DNA from: Lingula anatina
Taxonomy: Eukaryota; Brachiopoda; Lingulata; Lingulida; Lingulidae
Direction of reading: 5' to 3'
Assembly (NCBI RefSeq): GCF_001039355.2
Contig: NW_019775630.1
Span: 213,292-277,291 of the forward strand
Length of the DNA: 64,000 bases
A program made the position numbers and the translations under genes. Shown here one piece after another: positions 1 through 10,984 of this stretch. The notes under the pieces are model-generated. The model was not told where the DNA came from, did not search any database, and worked only from the letters and a program-made list of their open reading frames with translations. Within the stretch, counting starts at the first letter, position 1; each line of letters starts with the position of its first letter.

Positions 1-121
1 CATTTTCAAAAAGTTAAAAACTAGCATTATTTTTAATATAATATGTAATGGCGCTATGTATTTATTTATTTATGTATGATTGTGCTCTTAATCTACGGTT
101 TCATCTTTCATGTTGAATAAG

Positions 122-293
122 ATGAGAAGTTTAAGAAGAGATACCCATGGTTAGGGGGAGGCTGTTATCTACAATGTAACAATGGGGGCACCTGTGTCTT
201 TAACGACGATGATGAACCAATTTGTAGGTATGTAAGTCAGTTCATCAAACGCAATGCAGAAGCTAGAACACAAATATATATAATAAAAAGAAA

Positions 294-369
<76 letters not shown>

Positions 370-673
370 ATTCAGTATATATACAAGCCGCTTAATTGTT
401 TTTTTTTTTTTCTAAATAGTATCTTTCTAATTTTGGGTGATATCTCTCAGCACTTATATAAACCTATTCATCACCTTATTTTATATTTGCTGCAGCTGTA
501 GAAGTGGTTTCAGTGGAGAACAGTGCATGACACGGCTGACCAATGAATGCCGTAAAAATTGTGGCAATGGTGGCACGTGCGTGATGACCTTGATTGACGA
601 CTACTGCGAATGCCCGGATGGGTACAGCGGAAAACTTTGTGAAAAAAGAATAAAGCCAGGAATTCGTACTTGA
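122..673 (+). CDS. 3' end of a secreted TSP1-EGF-EGF-like gene (last two exons)
   Basis: Two exons join in frame. Exon 122-227 follows an AG and ends TGT-AG before gtatgt. Exon 496-673 follows tgctgcag and ends at TGA 671-673. The join rebuilds a complete EGF-like domain (CYLQC, NNGGTC, ICSC, then GFSGEQC). It is followed by a second EGF-like domain (NECRKNC, GNGGTC, DYCECPDGYSGKLC) and a short basic tail. Twelve cysteines sit in canonical EGF spacing. Degenerate paralogues downstream have a TSP1-like exon before these two, so this copy probably has one left of the window. EGF modules of this kind act extracellularly in binding. No transmembrane segment is visible. A candidate poly(A) signal, AATAAA, lies at 1132-1137. 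This is the only copy in the window with no visible lesion. Confidence 0.72.
301..367. repeat. (TA)n microsatellite in the EGF1-EGF2 intron
   Basis: A long TA tract preceded by an A-run. Paralogous introns have TA tracts at the same place (about 10943-10981, 30565-30640 and 35745-35785), so the repeat was inherited with the unit. Confidence 0.95.
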
Positions 674-1168
674 AATTTTCCAAGATAATGTTTGGTTCTT
701 ATGAATTATTTATGTCGGTATTGTCAAAATGTGTGCTGGTGGTTGAATGAGTAGTGACTCAGGTTTAAAGCCGCTTTTTATCACTCACCAATGCAGGGCT
801 TTGTTGAAAATCGTCTACGGACCTACCCGTACTTGTAACTTGGTTCAGATCGGCAGCCCACTGAACTTGTAGAAAATAATATTTTTCTTATTTGATATCT
901 GAATTGTTCCTTATTTTTATTATTATTGTTATTATTATGCACGTTTAAGTTTATATTCATATCAAGATTATTTTAGCGATGTGTGTTTGCTACAAAGTAG
1001 AAATTTAAAAGAATTGAGATAAATTTCTATAAAAATGAAATGTGTTTGAAAAACTTATTTTCAGTGTTTTTCTGCTTAGTTTTTAATCACGAAGCATTAA
1101 ATAGATTTTAAACAACCAGAAATACTACTGTAATAAATATTTCTAATCGAGGCATTTGACAAATAATG

Positions 1169-1201
<33 letters not shown>

Positions 1202-1354
1202 GCAGGAAACATGGAATGATCTACAACATTTGTGAAAGAAACATTGGTATTTCAACTATTTTTTTTTTTTTTTTGGAATACGTGTCGATGCGTATTAAGC
1301 ATTCAAATGACAACAACGTTAACATTGGTTTAAAGCTTTGACGATGCAGTAAAT
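674..1354. other. Gap between convergent gene ends
   Basis: No coding sequence is seen. The stretch holds the presumed 3'UTR of the plus-strand EGF gene, with AATAAA at 1132-1137, a short ATT microsatellite and T/A runs. The minus-strand CRP gene ends just beyond, with AATAAA (complement) at 1375-1380. The two transcripts therefore stop about 240 bases apart. The same arrangement recurs near 11.85/12.10, 17.58/17.86, 24.48/24.76 and 31.38/31.62 kb. Confidence 0.6.
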
Positions 1355-1759
1355 ACAGCGTATTTACTACAATCTTTATTATGACCACTTATTGTTGAAC
1401 TCAAAATTCACAAAAAGTCCAAATATTGCAGCTTTACATTTAGCTGAGTGACTAGTTTCCTGTTTTCTTTAATATGTCCAACTGGTCATGTTTCCTCTCG
1501 ACGGGAGGCTATTCTGAAAACAAAAAAATATTGTAAATATGAACTGTAAAATATTAAATCGTTCCATTAAACTGATCATTTAGAATACGGATTCATTTTA
1601 TTTTTAATTTGCCTGTACGGATGCACATTCTGAAGGTTGTATTAGACTATGTCACAAAAGAATCGGGGTATCGACAGTCGGATATAACAATCGGAGTATG
1701 TAACATACGCACGCACAGGCTGGTTATCTCGTTCCCCTCTCACCTCACTTTCCTTCCCA

Positions 1760-1807
<48 letters not shown>

Positions 1808-2169
1808 ACACAAACACACACGCACTCACACTCACGAACACCATGGCCATCTCTCTCTCTCTCTCTCTCTAAAATGATTTTAAAAGTTCATCTCGTTATT
1901 TCTTTCGGTCTTTAAACTGATACCTTTGAGCAATCTGTATTTGTAAGTTTAAATAATTATCTGTGGTGCTGGTATCCCTTGTGTTTATGAGCCATTAATT
2001 CACTCTCACAATTTCTCACAACAATATCACCCAATTGCTTTGTGGAATTTACTCCTCGGTTTAGCAGTCTCAGCTTAGCACAATAATGAAAATCTCTATG
2101 TAAAACAGGTAGCTAGTAGAATATGTATTAGTGAAAATACTGCCATGAACAATGTGATCACTGAACCTT

Positions 2170-2789
2170 TTATTTTGGGTGATCGTCTGCACCACAGCGG
2201 CAGTTGGGGTACGTTCCGACGCAGTAGCAACTCCCATGGTCGCTACTACAAGTCTGACCACAGCATTCGCACGTAGCAAGCTTCGCAATTTGCCCGGCTG
2301 TGTCTACATAAAAATAAAAATACAAAGATAAACATGTTTCCTAAAGTCCATGGTGGATATTTATTTTGTGAGAAAGTTCTACATTCAAATATTAGTGAAG
2401 TAAAGAAGCACAGTGAGAGTAAAATTTATGTTCTTTCCAATGTCACTTAAAAACGATGCCAGTTATTCCCGGCATGATCGATGCCCTTTCCGAATACATG
2501 TTTTTGGTCAAGATTCTTTATCATTCTTTACTGCCGTGTGTACAGAGGGTGGGGTTGACAAAAGTATTGAACTTTTTTGCTTGAAGGTGAAAAATGGCTG
2601 GGTTTTATTTGTCAGGTTTTTCAATTAGTATTTTTTGAAAACCGGTTAGTTACTTCACTATAACATAAGAGACCAATGCGTTGCCCTTACATAACACTTG
2701 TTATTATGGAAGCATCACTCGTATCACTCACCTTCTATGGCAACCGTGGCAAAGAGCACCAAAAGCACAAGAACGGCGCACGACTTCAT
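2170..2789 (-). CDS. Secreted cysteine-rich peptide, CRP copy 1
   Basis: Coding exons are 2789-2732 (ATG to GAA-G, donor gtgagt) and 2303-2170 (acceptor tatgtag, TAA at 2172-2170), giving 63 aa. Exon 1 encodes MKSCA plus a leucine/valine-rich hydrophobic stretch, a typical signal peptide of about 17-19 residues. Exon 2 encodes a mature region of about 43 aa with eight cysteines spaced C-x-C-C-x3-C-x6-C-x-C-x6-C-x-C. A donor (AAAAG-gttc) follows the stop. A third, untranslated exon runs from 1513 to the AATAAA at 1380-1375. I do not recognise the family. Small size, secretion and paired cysteines fit a disulfide-rich defence, venom or signalling peptide. The CxC motifs also resemble metallothioneins, but the signal peptide argues against that. 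Confidence 0.78.
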
Positions 2790-2882
2790 TTTTCTCCAAT
2801 GAAGCAGTCCTAGCAAAAGACTAAACTCTCTTGAAAAATCTTCTCTAGTAAGAGGCTTGCTATCTTACGCGACCCAAGCCGC

Positions 2883-2890
2883 TATTTATA
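2883..2890 (-). promoter_or_regulatory. TATA box of CRP copy 1
   Basis: Minus strand reads TATAAATA, about 95 bases upstream of the ATG, followed by GCGGCTTGGG. The same box and flank are conserved in eight of the nine CRP copies. Confidence 0.8.
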
Positions 2891-2948
2891 CGTTTCTGTG
2901 CAAACAAATGTCAATCAATCTTCAGCAAGGAAACATACAAAATAGGAT

Positions 2949-3056
2949 CGCCATGAAATATGGTCTCAGTAAGATATTTTCTGTTTCAAAAATTTCCTGA
3001 ATCATAAATACTGTTATGCAATGAAACCATTATCATTTGTCATAGCGTCTTCCAAC
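2949..3056 (-). promoter_or_regulatory. Conserved upstream block of CRP promoters
   Basis: Plus strand carries GAAATATGGTCYCAG, then TTTTCTGTTTC, TTATGCAATGAAA and ATCATTTGTCA. Equivalent blocks sit about 60-170 bases upstream of the TATA box near 13.63, 20.52, 28.45, 33.22, 39.19, 47.34, 51.51 and 57.41 kb. Conservation in non-coding DNA among diverged units suggests regulation, though it could be simple shared descent. Confidence 0.5.
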
Positions 3057-3192
3057 AACACACGCGCTCTCACTTTTTCTTTTTTCTCTTTTTTAGTTAA
3101 ATAACTTTGTAATCATGGTGCTGTTTTCATTGATAAAAATAACCATTTCAATACAGACAAATAACACCTTCAATTTCCATCGTCATTTTAAG

Positions 3193-3451
3193 ATTCTAAA
3201 GCATTTACTCGTTTGCTGAACCCCATCTTACTCTGTTTAGAATCTTATTCTGTTGTATCTAACTGAACGAACAAATTTAAAATTTTCAAGAACATCTGTT
3301 AATTAATTATTTTTTAAAAAAAAATTAGCTCCTGCGGATGCGCGAGTAAGATTAACCTTCGGGCGAAACATTATTTGTTCAACATTTGAAAAATTCCTTT
3401 AAAATATCTTGCACTAATGTAAATGAAATGCATGTCAGAGTTAAGACGTTG

Positions 3452-3488
<37 letters not shown>

Positions 3489-3788
3489 NATTCTAAAGCA
3501 TTTACTCGTTTGCTGAACCCCATCTTACTCTGTTTAGAATCTTATTCTGTTGTATCTAACTGAACGAACAAATTAAAAATTTTCAAGAACATCTGTTAAT
3601 TAATTATTTTTTTAAAAAAATTAGCTACTGCGGATGCGCGAGTAAGATTAACCTTCGGGAGAAACATTATTTGTTCAACATTTGAAAAATTCCTTTAAAA
3701 TATCTTGCACTAATGCAAATGAAATGCATGTCAGAGTTAAGACGTTGTTTATTATCATTATTATTATTATTATTATTATTAATTTTTT
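3193..3788. repeat. ~297-bp direct duplication split by a single N
   Basis: The segment starting ATTCTAAAGCATTTACTCG at 3193 is repeated from 3490 with a few substitutions. Both copies end in an ATT microsatellite. The single N at 3489 lies exactly at the join. This looks like two alleles or overlapping contigs laid end to end. Confidence 0.8.
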
Positions 3789-4118
3789 ATTATATTTTAT
3801 ATATTACTGATTTTTAGTATTCTTAATCAATATGTTTCATTTTTTACGAGAAGCTGACACCTATACCTCAATGCCTCATTAAGAAAAAAAATTAGACGAC
3901 TTCTCATGTTTCCTTTTGTTTTTCCTATTATATTTCATCCCCAGCACTTCATAACAAAAATCAGACCCAGTCGTTGTGTTTGTCTTTTACAGAAATCTAG
4001 AAGATTCACTGCTTTTGAATATTGGGGAAATGCACATGACGTTGTATTTGATACACACCAAACATCTCTACAAAACACATGCATTAGTCCTATCGCTAAT
4101 TTTCTGACTGATGATATA

Positions 4119-4410
4119 TATGCCACCCGCACGAAAATGCATTAGTATCGAAGTAGCAAAGAAGGATTAACGCAGTAGTGGTGTGGAGCATATTTGCAGT
4201 AGAAATGCAGTATAGCCTACTGCAATTCTACTCCAAAAAGTACATAGGTTTGTACAGAGAGGAGCATTATTGCAGTAGATTAGCAGCATGATAGAAGCAT
4301 GTTTCAAATATGCTAATTAGCTCCCAAATCGAAGCAGATTTGAGGCATGTTTGCAGTATGATTGCAGTAGTCTACTGCGCTGGAGTATCTACTGCGTTTT
4401 CTTGCGGGCA
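4119..4410. mobile_element. MITE-like insertion rich in GCAGTA motifs
   Basis: Related units are continuous here (…GATAATATATAC-CTATATCTTC…), while this one carries about 290 extra bases. The ends form an imperfect inverted repeat: CACCCGCACGAAAATGCA at the left, and CTGCGTTTTCTTGCGGGCA at the right, whose complement begins TGCCCGCAAGAAAACGCAG. The interior repeats GCAGTA/TACTGC many times in both orientations. No ORF. The flanks share ATA, a possible short target duplication. Confidence 0.6.
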
Positions 4411-4577
4411 ATATCTTCAAATTATATGTAATTCACTGGAGTTTTCATTTTGAACTATGTACGTATTTATGTATGTAATGGTTTTCTACTCTCTTAAAGA
4501 TCGGATTTAAACAGTTAATTTTTTCTTTCAAATAGTAGTTGGCAATGATGTATTATAAGGATATAATTCAGATTACG

Positions 4578-4725
4578 ATGAAATATGGTCCCAGCAAGTC
4601 ATTTTGATTTCAAACATTTCCTTAATCATTTATATACAGCGTTACGCAATTAAATCATCATCATTTGTCAAATCAACCTCTTGAAATAAAAGTGTACTCA
4701 CACTATTTCTTTTTATTCATTAACA
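4578..4725. repeat. Second, distal copy of the CRP upstream block
   Basis: GAAATATGGTCCCAGCAAG, TTACGCAATTAAATCATCA and TCATTTGTCAAA repeat the block found at 2949-3056, but no TATA box or signal-peptide exon follows. Nearly every unit has such a distal copy (about 14.57, 21.46, 29.37, 34.01, 39.82, 41.98, 48.08, 52.24 and 58.15 kb). Confidence 0.6.
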
Positions 4726-5231
4726 GTTCTTAACTTAAACAATTTTGCAAACAGTAATACTTTTCCGTCGTGGTTAATGTGCAATTTTTATTACACACAT
4801 ATTATAGACGCAGAGTGCATTGCTTCTTAAAAGTAATGCACTTTACGATTCAGTAAAACTGTGGATCAAATAAAACATGTGCTGTTTCTTTGATGCAAAA
4901 TATCTGCCGCCGTCACAGTTTTACTTTCCGTCTTATCTAGTGAAAAGATATTTTTCACAAAACGACCCACATAGTGTTGCAAATTGAACTTAATTTTGAA
5001 TAGCGTGAAAGTTTTCAGACTAGGTTGATTTTAACATCAAAAGTAAACTACCCCTCATCGTTTTTTCACACGTTTGATTAAGTCTTAAAGTCAAATTCCG
5101 ATTATTAAAAAAATTTAAATGAATAACCTTGCGCGCGTTACACGTCACAGGACTTGCGTAACTACCCACGTGCTACGATTTTTCCCTTGGGCGGGCGTCA
5201 AGTGGACATTTTGTACAGGAGCAATGCAAAG

Positions 5232-5392
5232 ATGGGTGAGAACGATACGTTGTTTTTAACCGAAGACGATGTCCCCGGGGCGAAACTGCCTACACCAAAT
5301 TAAAGGATCATACGTTGTTTTGATGCGGTTAGCCTGTCAGTGGCGAGTTAGGCAGAAAAGAGCAGCACTGATAGCAAGGTACTGTGTACACG
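5232..5392 (+). pseudogene. Remnant of an N-terminal SAP-like exon
   Basis: An ATG in good context opens a 23-codon frame ending ...LTEDDVPGAKLPTPN then TAA. Beyond it the same frame still shows LKDHTLF, CG and PVSGELG around stop codons. This matches the layout of a SAP helix-turn-helix (LKxWLxxRGLPxSGxK), preceded by the EDDVPGA leader I know from uncharacterised SAP/SWIM/YqaJ-type proteins of marine invertebrates. It ends near a possible donor, GCAAG-gtac. Several stops make it non-functional. The identification is from memory of the family and is tentative. Confidence 0.4.
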
Positions 5393-6215
5393 TGAATCGG
5401 CAAAGTTAATTATAATTTCATGTTGCAAAAGCATAATTAAATTAGTTAGTTATTTTCCAAATGATATTATTTGAATAGCAGATACATAGGTCAAACTAAC
5501 AATATTATAAAATTTTGATGACACTGAAAACCACAACCTGCGGTGCACGATAGGTTGAGGATGACACTGCCACAGCAAGTAATGCATGAAATTTTGTTGC
5601 ATATCACCCTATGCTTGTGTCGTTGTTAACTTTGCGGTATTATTGCTGCTTAAATTAATACCTGATGTTATTTCTCAGGCTACCAAGTACGTATCAACTT
5701 TTTTGTGGCAATTAACATCCATGTTCCATCATGTGTGCAGGTTGTTTATTATTATTATTATTGTTATTATTATTTGTTCAAGCAAATTTTGATAAAGTGG
5801 CTATGCTTTAACAAGAGAAAGTCAAAATTTATGCTGAAGTTTAAAAGATTAAATCATCACTAGTATGTACAATTATAGCTATTTGATTATGCATATTTGA
5901 TTTTCAATTATTTTGATTATGGTATGAGGTTTCTGCCTTTTTCTCTCGCCCTGAAATCAATATATAACAAGTAAATTGATAGTGCTTTATTACAATTTTT
6001 GCTGTATACTTTCAGATGCAAAAACTGTGTAGCAGTAAGTAAAGCTGTAGAGATTGATGTGAGCAAAGACAAGGGGAAATGGCATCAGAGAAACTAGGAG
6101 AACAAGATAATGTAGATCCATCATCACAGCAAGGGTAGTTGGTGTGATCTTGTCCCTGAAGCTGTGCCACAAGTTTTCAACTGGTTGAGTCTTTACTAAG
6201 ACAAGCTGCTGCGGT

Positions 6216-6399
6216 GTGAATAGCAATATGTACATTCAGGTTATATGTGGTAGATTTATGACAAAAGAAACCTTCATAATATACTTTAAAGGAGTTATCC
6301 TTGCGTCTATGCCTCCTCAAATGTACACAGTTACAGTGACTAGAACATTGTCTGCAAATAGTGAGGCAGTGAAGGCTGCAAGGTGCCATTGTTTTTCAG
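6216..6399 (+). pseudogene. Remnant of a SWIM zinc-finger-type exon
   Basis: The open frame contains YIQVICGRFM, FKGVILASMPPQMYTVTV and SEAVKAARCHCFS. The pattern of ASM-x4-YTVTV, then an acidic spacer, then A-x-CxC is that of the region entering a SWIM zinc finger (CxCxnCxH). The sequence breaks after CHC, at TTTTTCAG-like DNA, and the later CxH ligands are not found. Together with the SAP-like remnant 0.8 kb upstream on the same strand, it looks like the residue of one multi-exon SAP/SWIM gene. Confidence 0.4.
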
Positions 6400-6898
6400 T
6401 ATTAAGAATGACAGTATCTGTTTTTTTTTTATTATTTTTTATTCATTTTTAATGGGAGGGAGATTCACTTTGTTCTTTCTATGCCCATTCAGTTTAGGGT
6501 TGGTGGCAATATATGGTAAATCTGTCATGTCTGTATGTAGAATTTCTCTTGCTCAGATTTCTATATTTATTGAGTGCATTATGAAGTTTCCTGACTGATT
6601 AATGAGGTTACTTGTAGAAATATCTTTCCTACACACATTTTGTGATATTTTTACTACTTTATACATATGATTATTCACATCTCAGCAGTGGTGTGTGAAA
6701 GGTACTTGGTATTTGCATTTTAGAACTGTAGATCTGTGTGCCAGCAGGGTTATATTAATGTAATATATGTTGATGTTTCTAAAAATAAGCTTCATGTATG
6801 ATAATTAATTGGTTTGAAAAATAAATAGATAAATAATTCAAATAAAATCAATTCATTATATACTTCACATAGTCTGTTTTTATTATTTCTTCTAACTA

Positions 6899-8558
6899 CA
6901 GGGTTACTACTTAATATGGAATATATTTTATCGTTGTTATTTTTGAGTGCTGATTAATTTTTTTTTTTGGCTTGAGTCACTTAAAAAGTATGTCACCTGG
7001 TGATAATAACATCCAGTCTTCTGTTGTGAGATATTTTGGTCAATAATATCAAATCTGACATAAGATGCCATTCAAAAGAAAGGAACACCCCCAGAAAACC
7101 ATATCAACAGTTTGATGTCAGTATTAACTTTAAGATAAGATATTAAACAAAATGATAGCCTCCGGACAGTGATATGTTACACAGTCAAAGAACTCACTAC
7201 AGTAAATCATGAGAAGTAAGTAATTGCGGGTATGACCTCCAGCAGCCGCTTGCAGCGCCCTCATCCTACATGGCATACCCTGTGACACCTTTTTTAAAGT
7301 TTGGGTGGGGATATCATTCCACGCAGTGATATTTGCCTGTCGCAGTTCATCACTATTTACCGGCCGAGGACCATAGCTATTAAATCTGTGAGTTACTTCC
7401 GCCCACACATTTTCAATTTGGGTTCATATCTAGAGAGTTTGCAGGCCAGGGCAATTGCTGAACCCATTGGTTTTGAAGAAAAACAGAGATTCTGCGGCCT
7501 CGATGTGGGGTTGTGCAGTCGTCTTGGTACATAAAGTTGTTCCTGAAGATGACTCTTACCAATCGAAGCATTGTTTGCTGTATTGTCTCTGTAGGAATCC
7601 TGGATGAGATTGCCTCCTAGAAAAAACAACTGGCTCTGGGCACCGACATGAAATGCTCCCCAAACAGAGACGTTACCATCCCCTGCTTGCACCCTAGGCA
7701 GTACACAATCATCGTTTTATGCCCCTCGTACACGTCGGTGGACACGGATTCGACGTTCAACCCTAAAAAATCCATATCTGGTCTCATCACTGAAAACAAC
7801 GTGATTCCAGTGTTTTGACTGCAAACGCACGTGGTCCCCTGCCCATTGCAGACGTCGCTGTATATGACCTGCTGTTAACACTGGTTTCCCTACTGGTCTT
7901 CTTGCAAAATAACCGGCTTGCAGTAATCTCTTGTTCACGAGGGACCTTGAAAAGGCCGTTTGAATGACATTCTGCCTCTCTTTTCTGAGGACACTGGTTG
8001 TCTTTGTACGACCAGCACGGCGTCCTCTAATGAGAAGGCGATCCTGTCTCCTTAGTGTGATACGCGGACACCCTGGTCGAGGTATTGGAGTAGTTGCCCC
8101 TGTTGCAGCATTTCTTTGGAGGACTTCACAAACGGTTCCTGATAAATGTTGAATTACCTGGCAATGGCTGTCCGTTTCTGGCCATTTTCTCTGAGAGCAA
8201 GAATCCCATAGTTAGCTGCGTTGCTTAGCTGTCGATCCATATCTTCACTAAAGTACCTGTCAAGTTTCAGAGCGATCCCGTTGTTGCTTCTCTTAACACA
8301 CTCCAAAGATTGACCAAACTCATGCGTTTTTGTACAAGGGCAGAAATTGCCGAAAAGACCACCCTCACATTTCTGACCACAGAACATGCAACTGCATGCA
8401 TCAATTGTTTCGAGAGTTGTGTGGTACTTAGGTAACACACCTGGCTACACACGGAGTGACGCGTCAGCTTTGGATTTAAAGCAGTTAGAGAGAAATTAAA
8501 TATTTTGTAGAACATTTACTCGCCAAAAAATAATATTCCATATTAAGTGGTAACCCTG
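6899..8558 (-). mobile_element. Tc1/mariner-family DNA transposon, full length but inactive
   Basis: Terminal inverted repeats CAGGGTTACTACTTAATATG (left) and its near-complement CATATTAAGTGGTAACCCTG (right) bound a 1660-bp element flanked by TA at 6897-6898 and 8559-8560, as expected for Tc1/mariner. The transposase lies on the minus strand. Confidence 0.9.
7180..8240 (-). pseudogene. Broken Tc1-type transposase
   Basis: Fragments appear in order on the minus strand but in changing frames. They are an N-terminal helix-turn-helix region starting MDRQLSNAANYG (from 8240) with a frameshift near 8156; HIQRRLQWAGDHV and HVVFSDETRYGFF around 7865-7760, including the catalytic DE neighbourhood; a premature stop near 7717; VSVWGAFHVGAQSQLFFLGG near 7670; a frameshift before MWAEVTHRFNSYG (7408); and a C-terminal tail to about 7200. 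Tc1 transposases are normally about 340 aa in one frame, so this copy is dead. Confidence 0.85.
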
Positions 8559-8560
8559 TA

Positions 8561-9677
8561 AGCATAACAGCTCCCATCATTATACTGTTATTGTGTAATA
8601 ATATTGAAAGGTTCCAAGTTTTTATTAACAGGTTAATGCTAACGTATTACAAATAAATATAAGCATCACAGCATATTTCCTTACTGAAATATATCAAACA
8701 CACCACTGGTATAATACCGGTAGAGATACAGGTAAAGATGGCAGCATTGATAACTGGGTTTACAGCGCTGTTAGTGTCAGATTGTTATCTGATAAAGTTT
8801 GCTACTAGGACCTGGGAACAAAAGGTCTGGCACTTGACAATCAAGTTGATAAAATCACAAAACGCCTGTAGAAAATAGAGCATACCTGCCCAACATTGAT
8901 TTGTTCAGATTCTTGACTAAGGGGTGCGTTACAGGTGTCAAGGGCCAAGACTTGAATTTAGGGGTTTGGCATGTCACTGGACATTACTCTCGATTTCTCC
9001 CCAAATCTAATAAAGCCTCAGTTGCTTAACTTTTGCCAATTTTCCAATATCTATAGATTGTGTTGTTTAATACTTGGGGTCTCTTCTCTGGCGGCGGTCA
9101 ATTGGGACACCTGTGCGGCCTGTCAATGCACCTAGACCCACTTTTGCCATTGCCACATTTTCCATTGCCGAAAATATCAAATTTGTGAATAGAACAAGGA
9201 ATAATGACAGTTATGATAAAATGTTTGGAAGTACCTGTCACCTTGGCCACAGTAACCATATGGGCTGTGACGCCCCCCCCCCCCACCACAAGCGACACCT
9301 TGCGGAGCAAGCGCGCGTAATCCAGGGTGCAACTGAAAATAACCTTGTGGCGCGACCCTATTAAAACCCCATTGGTGCTAATATAGAATTGAGGCATTCA
9401 ACCGCGTTAAAGACCAATCGTTTTAATAAAATCAATCTAAATTTCCTATCCCTAAATGTGAATTATATTTAGATTTGTCAGATATATTTTAGCATATTTT
9501 ATTGACATTATATAGTGTTTCTGTGAGCGTTAGAGTCAGTGGCGGTTAGTCAATCTGATAGTGGTCACCACATAGTCAGATATACCACGCTGTGGGGATA
9601 CAAGAATATTATGTGGACTATATAAAACCAATCATTCTGTTTAATTTTTAATATTATTTTTATTATTATTCTTTCAG
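8561..9677. other. No recognised gene
   Basis: Only short frames are present. A 46-codon frame beginning MAALITGFTALL (ATG at about 8738) has a fair start context but no family resemblance that I can name. A C-run of 13 occurs near 9276, and repeat-like GC-richer DNA near 9270-9350. Confidence 0.4.
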
Positions 9678-9748
9678 TTGCCGCCTTGAGCTATTAGGCA
9701 CCTTATAGCTGTTACAAAGGCGTCAACGGTTCAGATGGATGTGGGCAG

Positions 9749-10343
9749 CCAGGGCCGTAGCCTCCGGGGGGGGGGGGGGGGGGGGNNNNNNNNNNNNNNN
9801 NNNNNNNNNNNNNNNNNNNNNNNNNNNNNNNNNNNNNNNNNNNNNNNNNNNNNNNNNNNNNNNNNNNNNNNNNNNNNNNNNNNNNNNNNNNNNNNNNNNN
9901 NNNNNNNNNNNNNNNNNNNNNNNNNNNNNNNNNNNNNNNNNNNNNNNNNNNNNNNNNNNNNNNNNNNNNNNNNNNNNNNNNNNNNNNNNNNNNNNNNNNN
10001 NNNNNNNNNNNNNNNNNNNNNNNNNNNNNNNNNNNNNNNNNNNNNNNNNNNNNNNNNNNNNNNNNNNNNNNNNNNNNNNNNNNNNNNNNNNNNNNNNNNN
10101 NNNNNNNNNNNNNNNNNNNNNNNNNNNNNNNNNNNNNNNNNNNNNNNNNNNNNNNNNNNNNNNNNNNNNNNNNNNNNNNNNNNNNNNNNNNNNNNNNNNN
10201 NNNNNNNNNNNNGGCAGCTGGCCCCCCCTGGGATTTAGAATTTTCCACACTGGTAGGGGGACACCCCCTCCCCCCTCGGGGGCTTGGCCCCCTCGTGTTC
10301 GCTTACTGCCCCCCCTGGCATTTTGCTCAGGCTACGGCCCTGG
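9749..10343. mobile_element. MITE with perfect 15-bp inverted ends inserted in the TSP1 exon
   Basis: CCAGGGCCGTAGCCT at 9749-9763 is exactly complementary to AGGCTACGGCCCTGG at 10329-10343. CAG flanks both sides (9746-9748, 10344-10346), and removing the element restores the paralogous exon sequence GTGGGCAGCACGGCC. The interior is rich in G-runs and C-runs, and most of it is an assembly gap. Confidence 0.8.
9786..10212. other. Assembly gap (427 N)
   Basis: The run of N begins directly after a long G-homopolymer inside the MITE. Open frames running through the N are meaningless. Confidence 1.
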
Positions 10344-10775
10344 CAGCACGGCCTAGAGGTGCCGACACGGTCTTGTAGACTTCGCGGAAAACGTGTCTCA
10401 GAAGAGCAGCGCGGAGGTGGAATTGGAGCAAACACGTCACTTGGGAAGTGCATGAAAACATGCACCAACTGTAAGTAACATGTACATGTACCGAGGAAAA
10501 CAGAAAGCTTCATTATTGTATTGCTTTTGACTAATAAGCCTTGAAATTGGGGTGATGATGTGAAAAAAGAGACAGGAGAAACATTTGCAAACTCTTTGTC
10601 AGTGGTCGACAATGTATCATTTGTACTCGTATATTAATATTTCTTCATTTCTTAACATGTCAATTCAAAAAAGTTATAACCTACTTTTTTAAAAATATAA
10701 TATGTAATGGCGGTATTCATTTTTTATTTAGGATAATGCTCTTAATTTAAGATTTCATCTCTCATGTTAAATAAG

Positions 10776-10933
10776 ATGAGAAGTTTAAGAAGAGATATCC
10801 ATGGTTAGGGGGAGGCTGTTACCTTCAATGTAACAATGGAGGCACCTGCGTCTTTAACGACGACGATGAACCAGTTTGCAGGTATGTAAGTCAGCTCACC
10901 AAACACAATACAGAAGAGAGAACACAAATGAAA

Positions 10934-10984
<51 letters not shown>

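Larger units (their letters stand above)
9678..10470 (+). pseudogene. TSP1-like exon, interrupted by a MITE
   Basis: After acceptor ctttcag, the exon aligns with the TSP1-like exons at 16192 and 23099 (there W-S-P-W, GCGQYG, CRLRGKRV, KCMKTCTNC). Here the second motif tryptophan is TAG (9695-9697), a few codons are deleted, and an element with a sequence gap lies between 9749 and 10343. The right half resumes at CAGCACGGCC and ends at donor gtaagt (10471). TSP1 modules mediate extracellular binding, and this copy cannot encode one. Confidence 0.75.

Noticed and set aside
8738-8878. 46-aa frame MAALITGF... as a gene
   Set aside because: It has a good start context but no family resemblance, no repeat in other units and no sign of splicing or conservation.
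9712-10356. Long open frames across the N run
   Set aside because: The frames consist almost entirely of unknown residues and exist only because N contains no stop codons.
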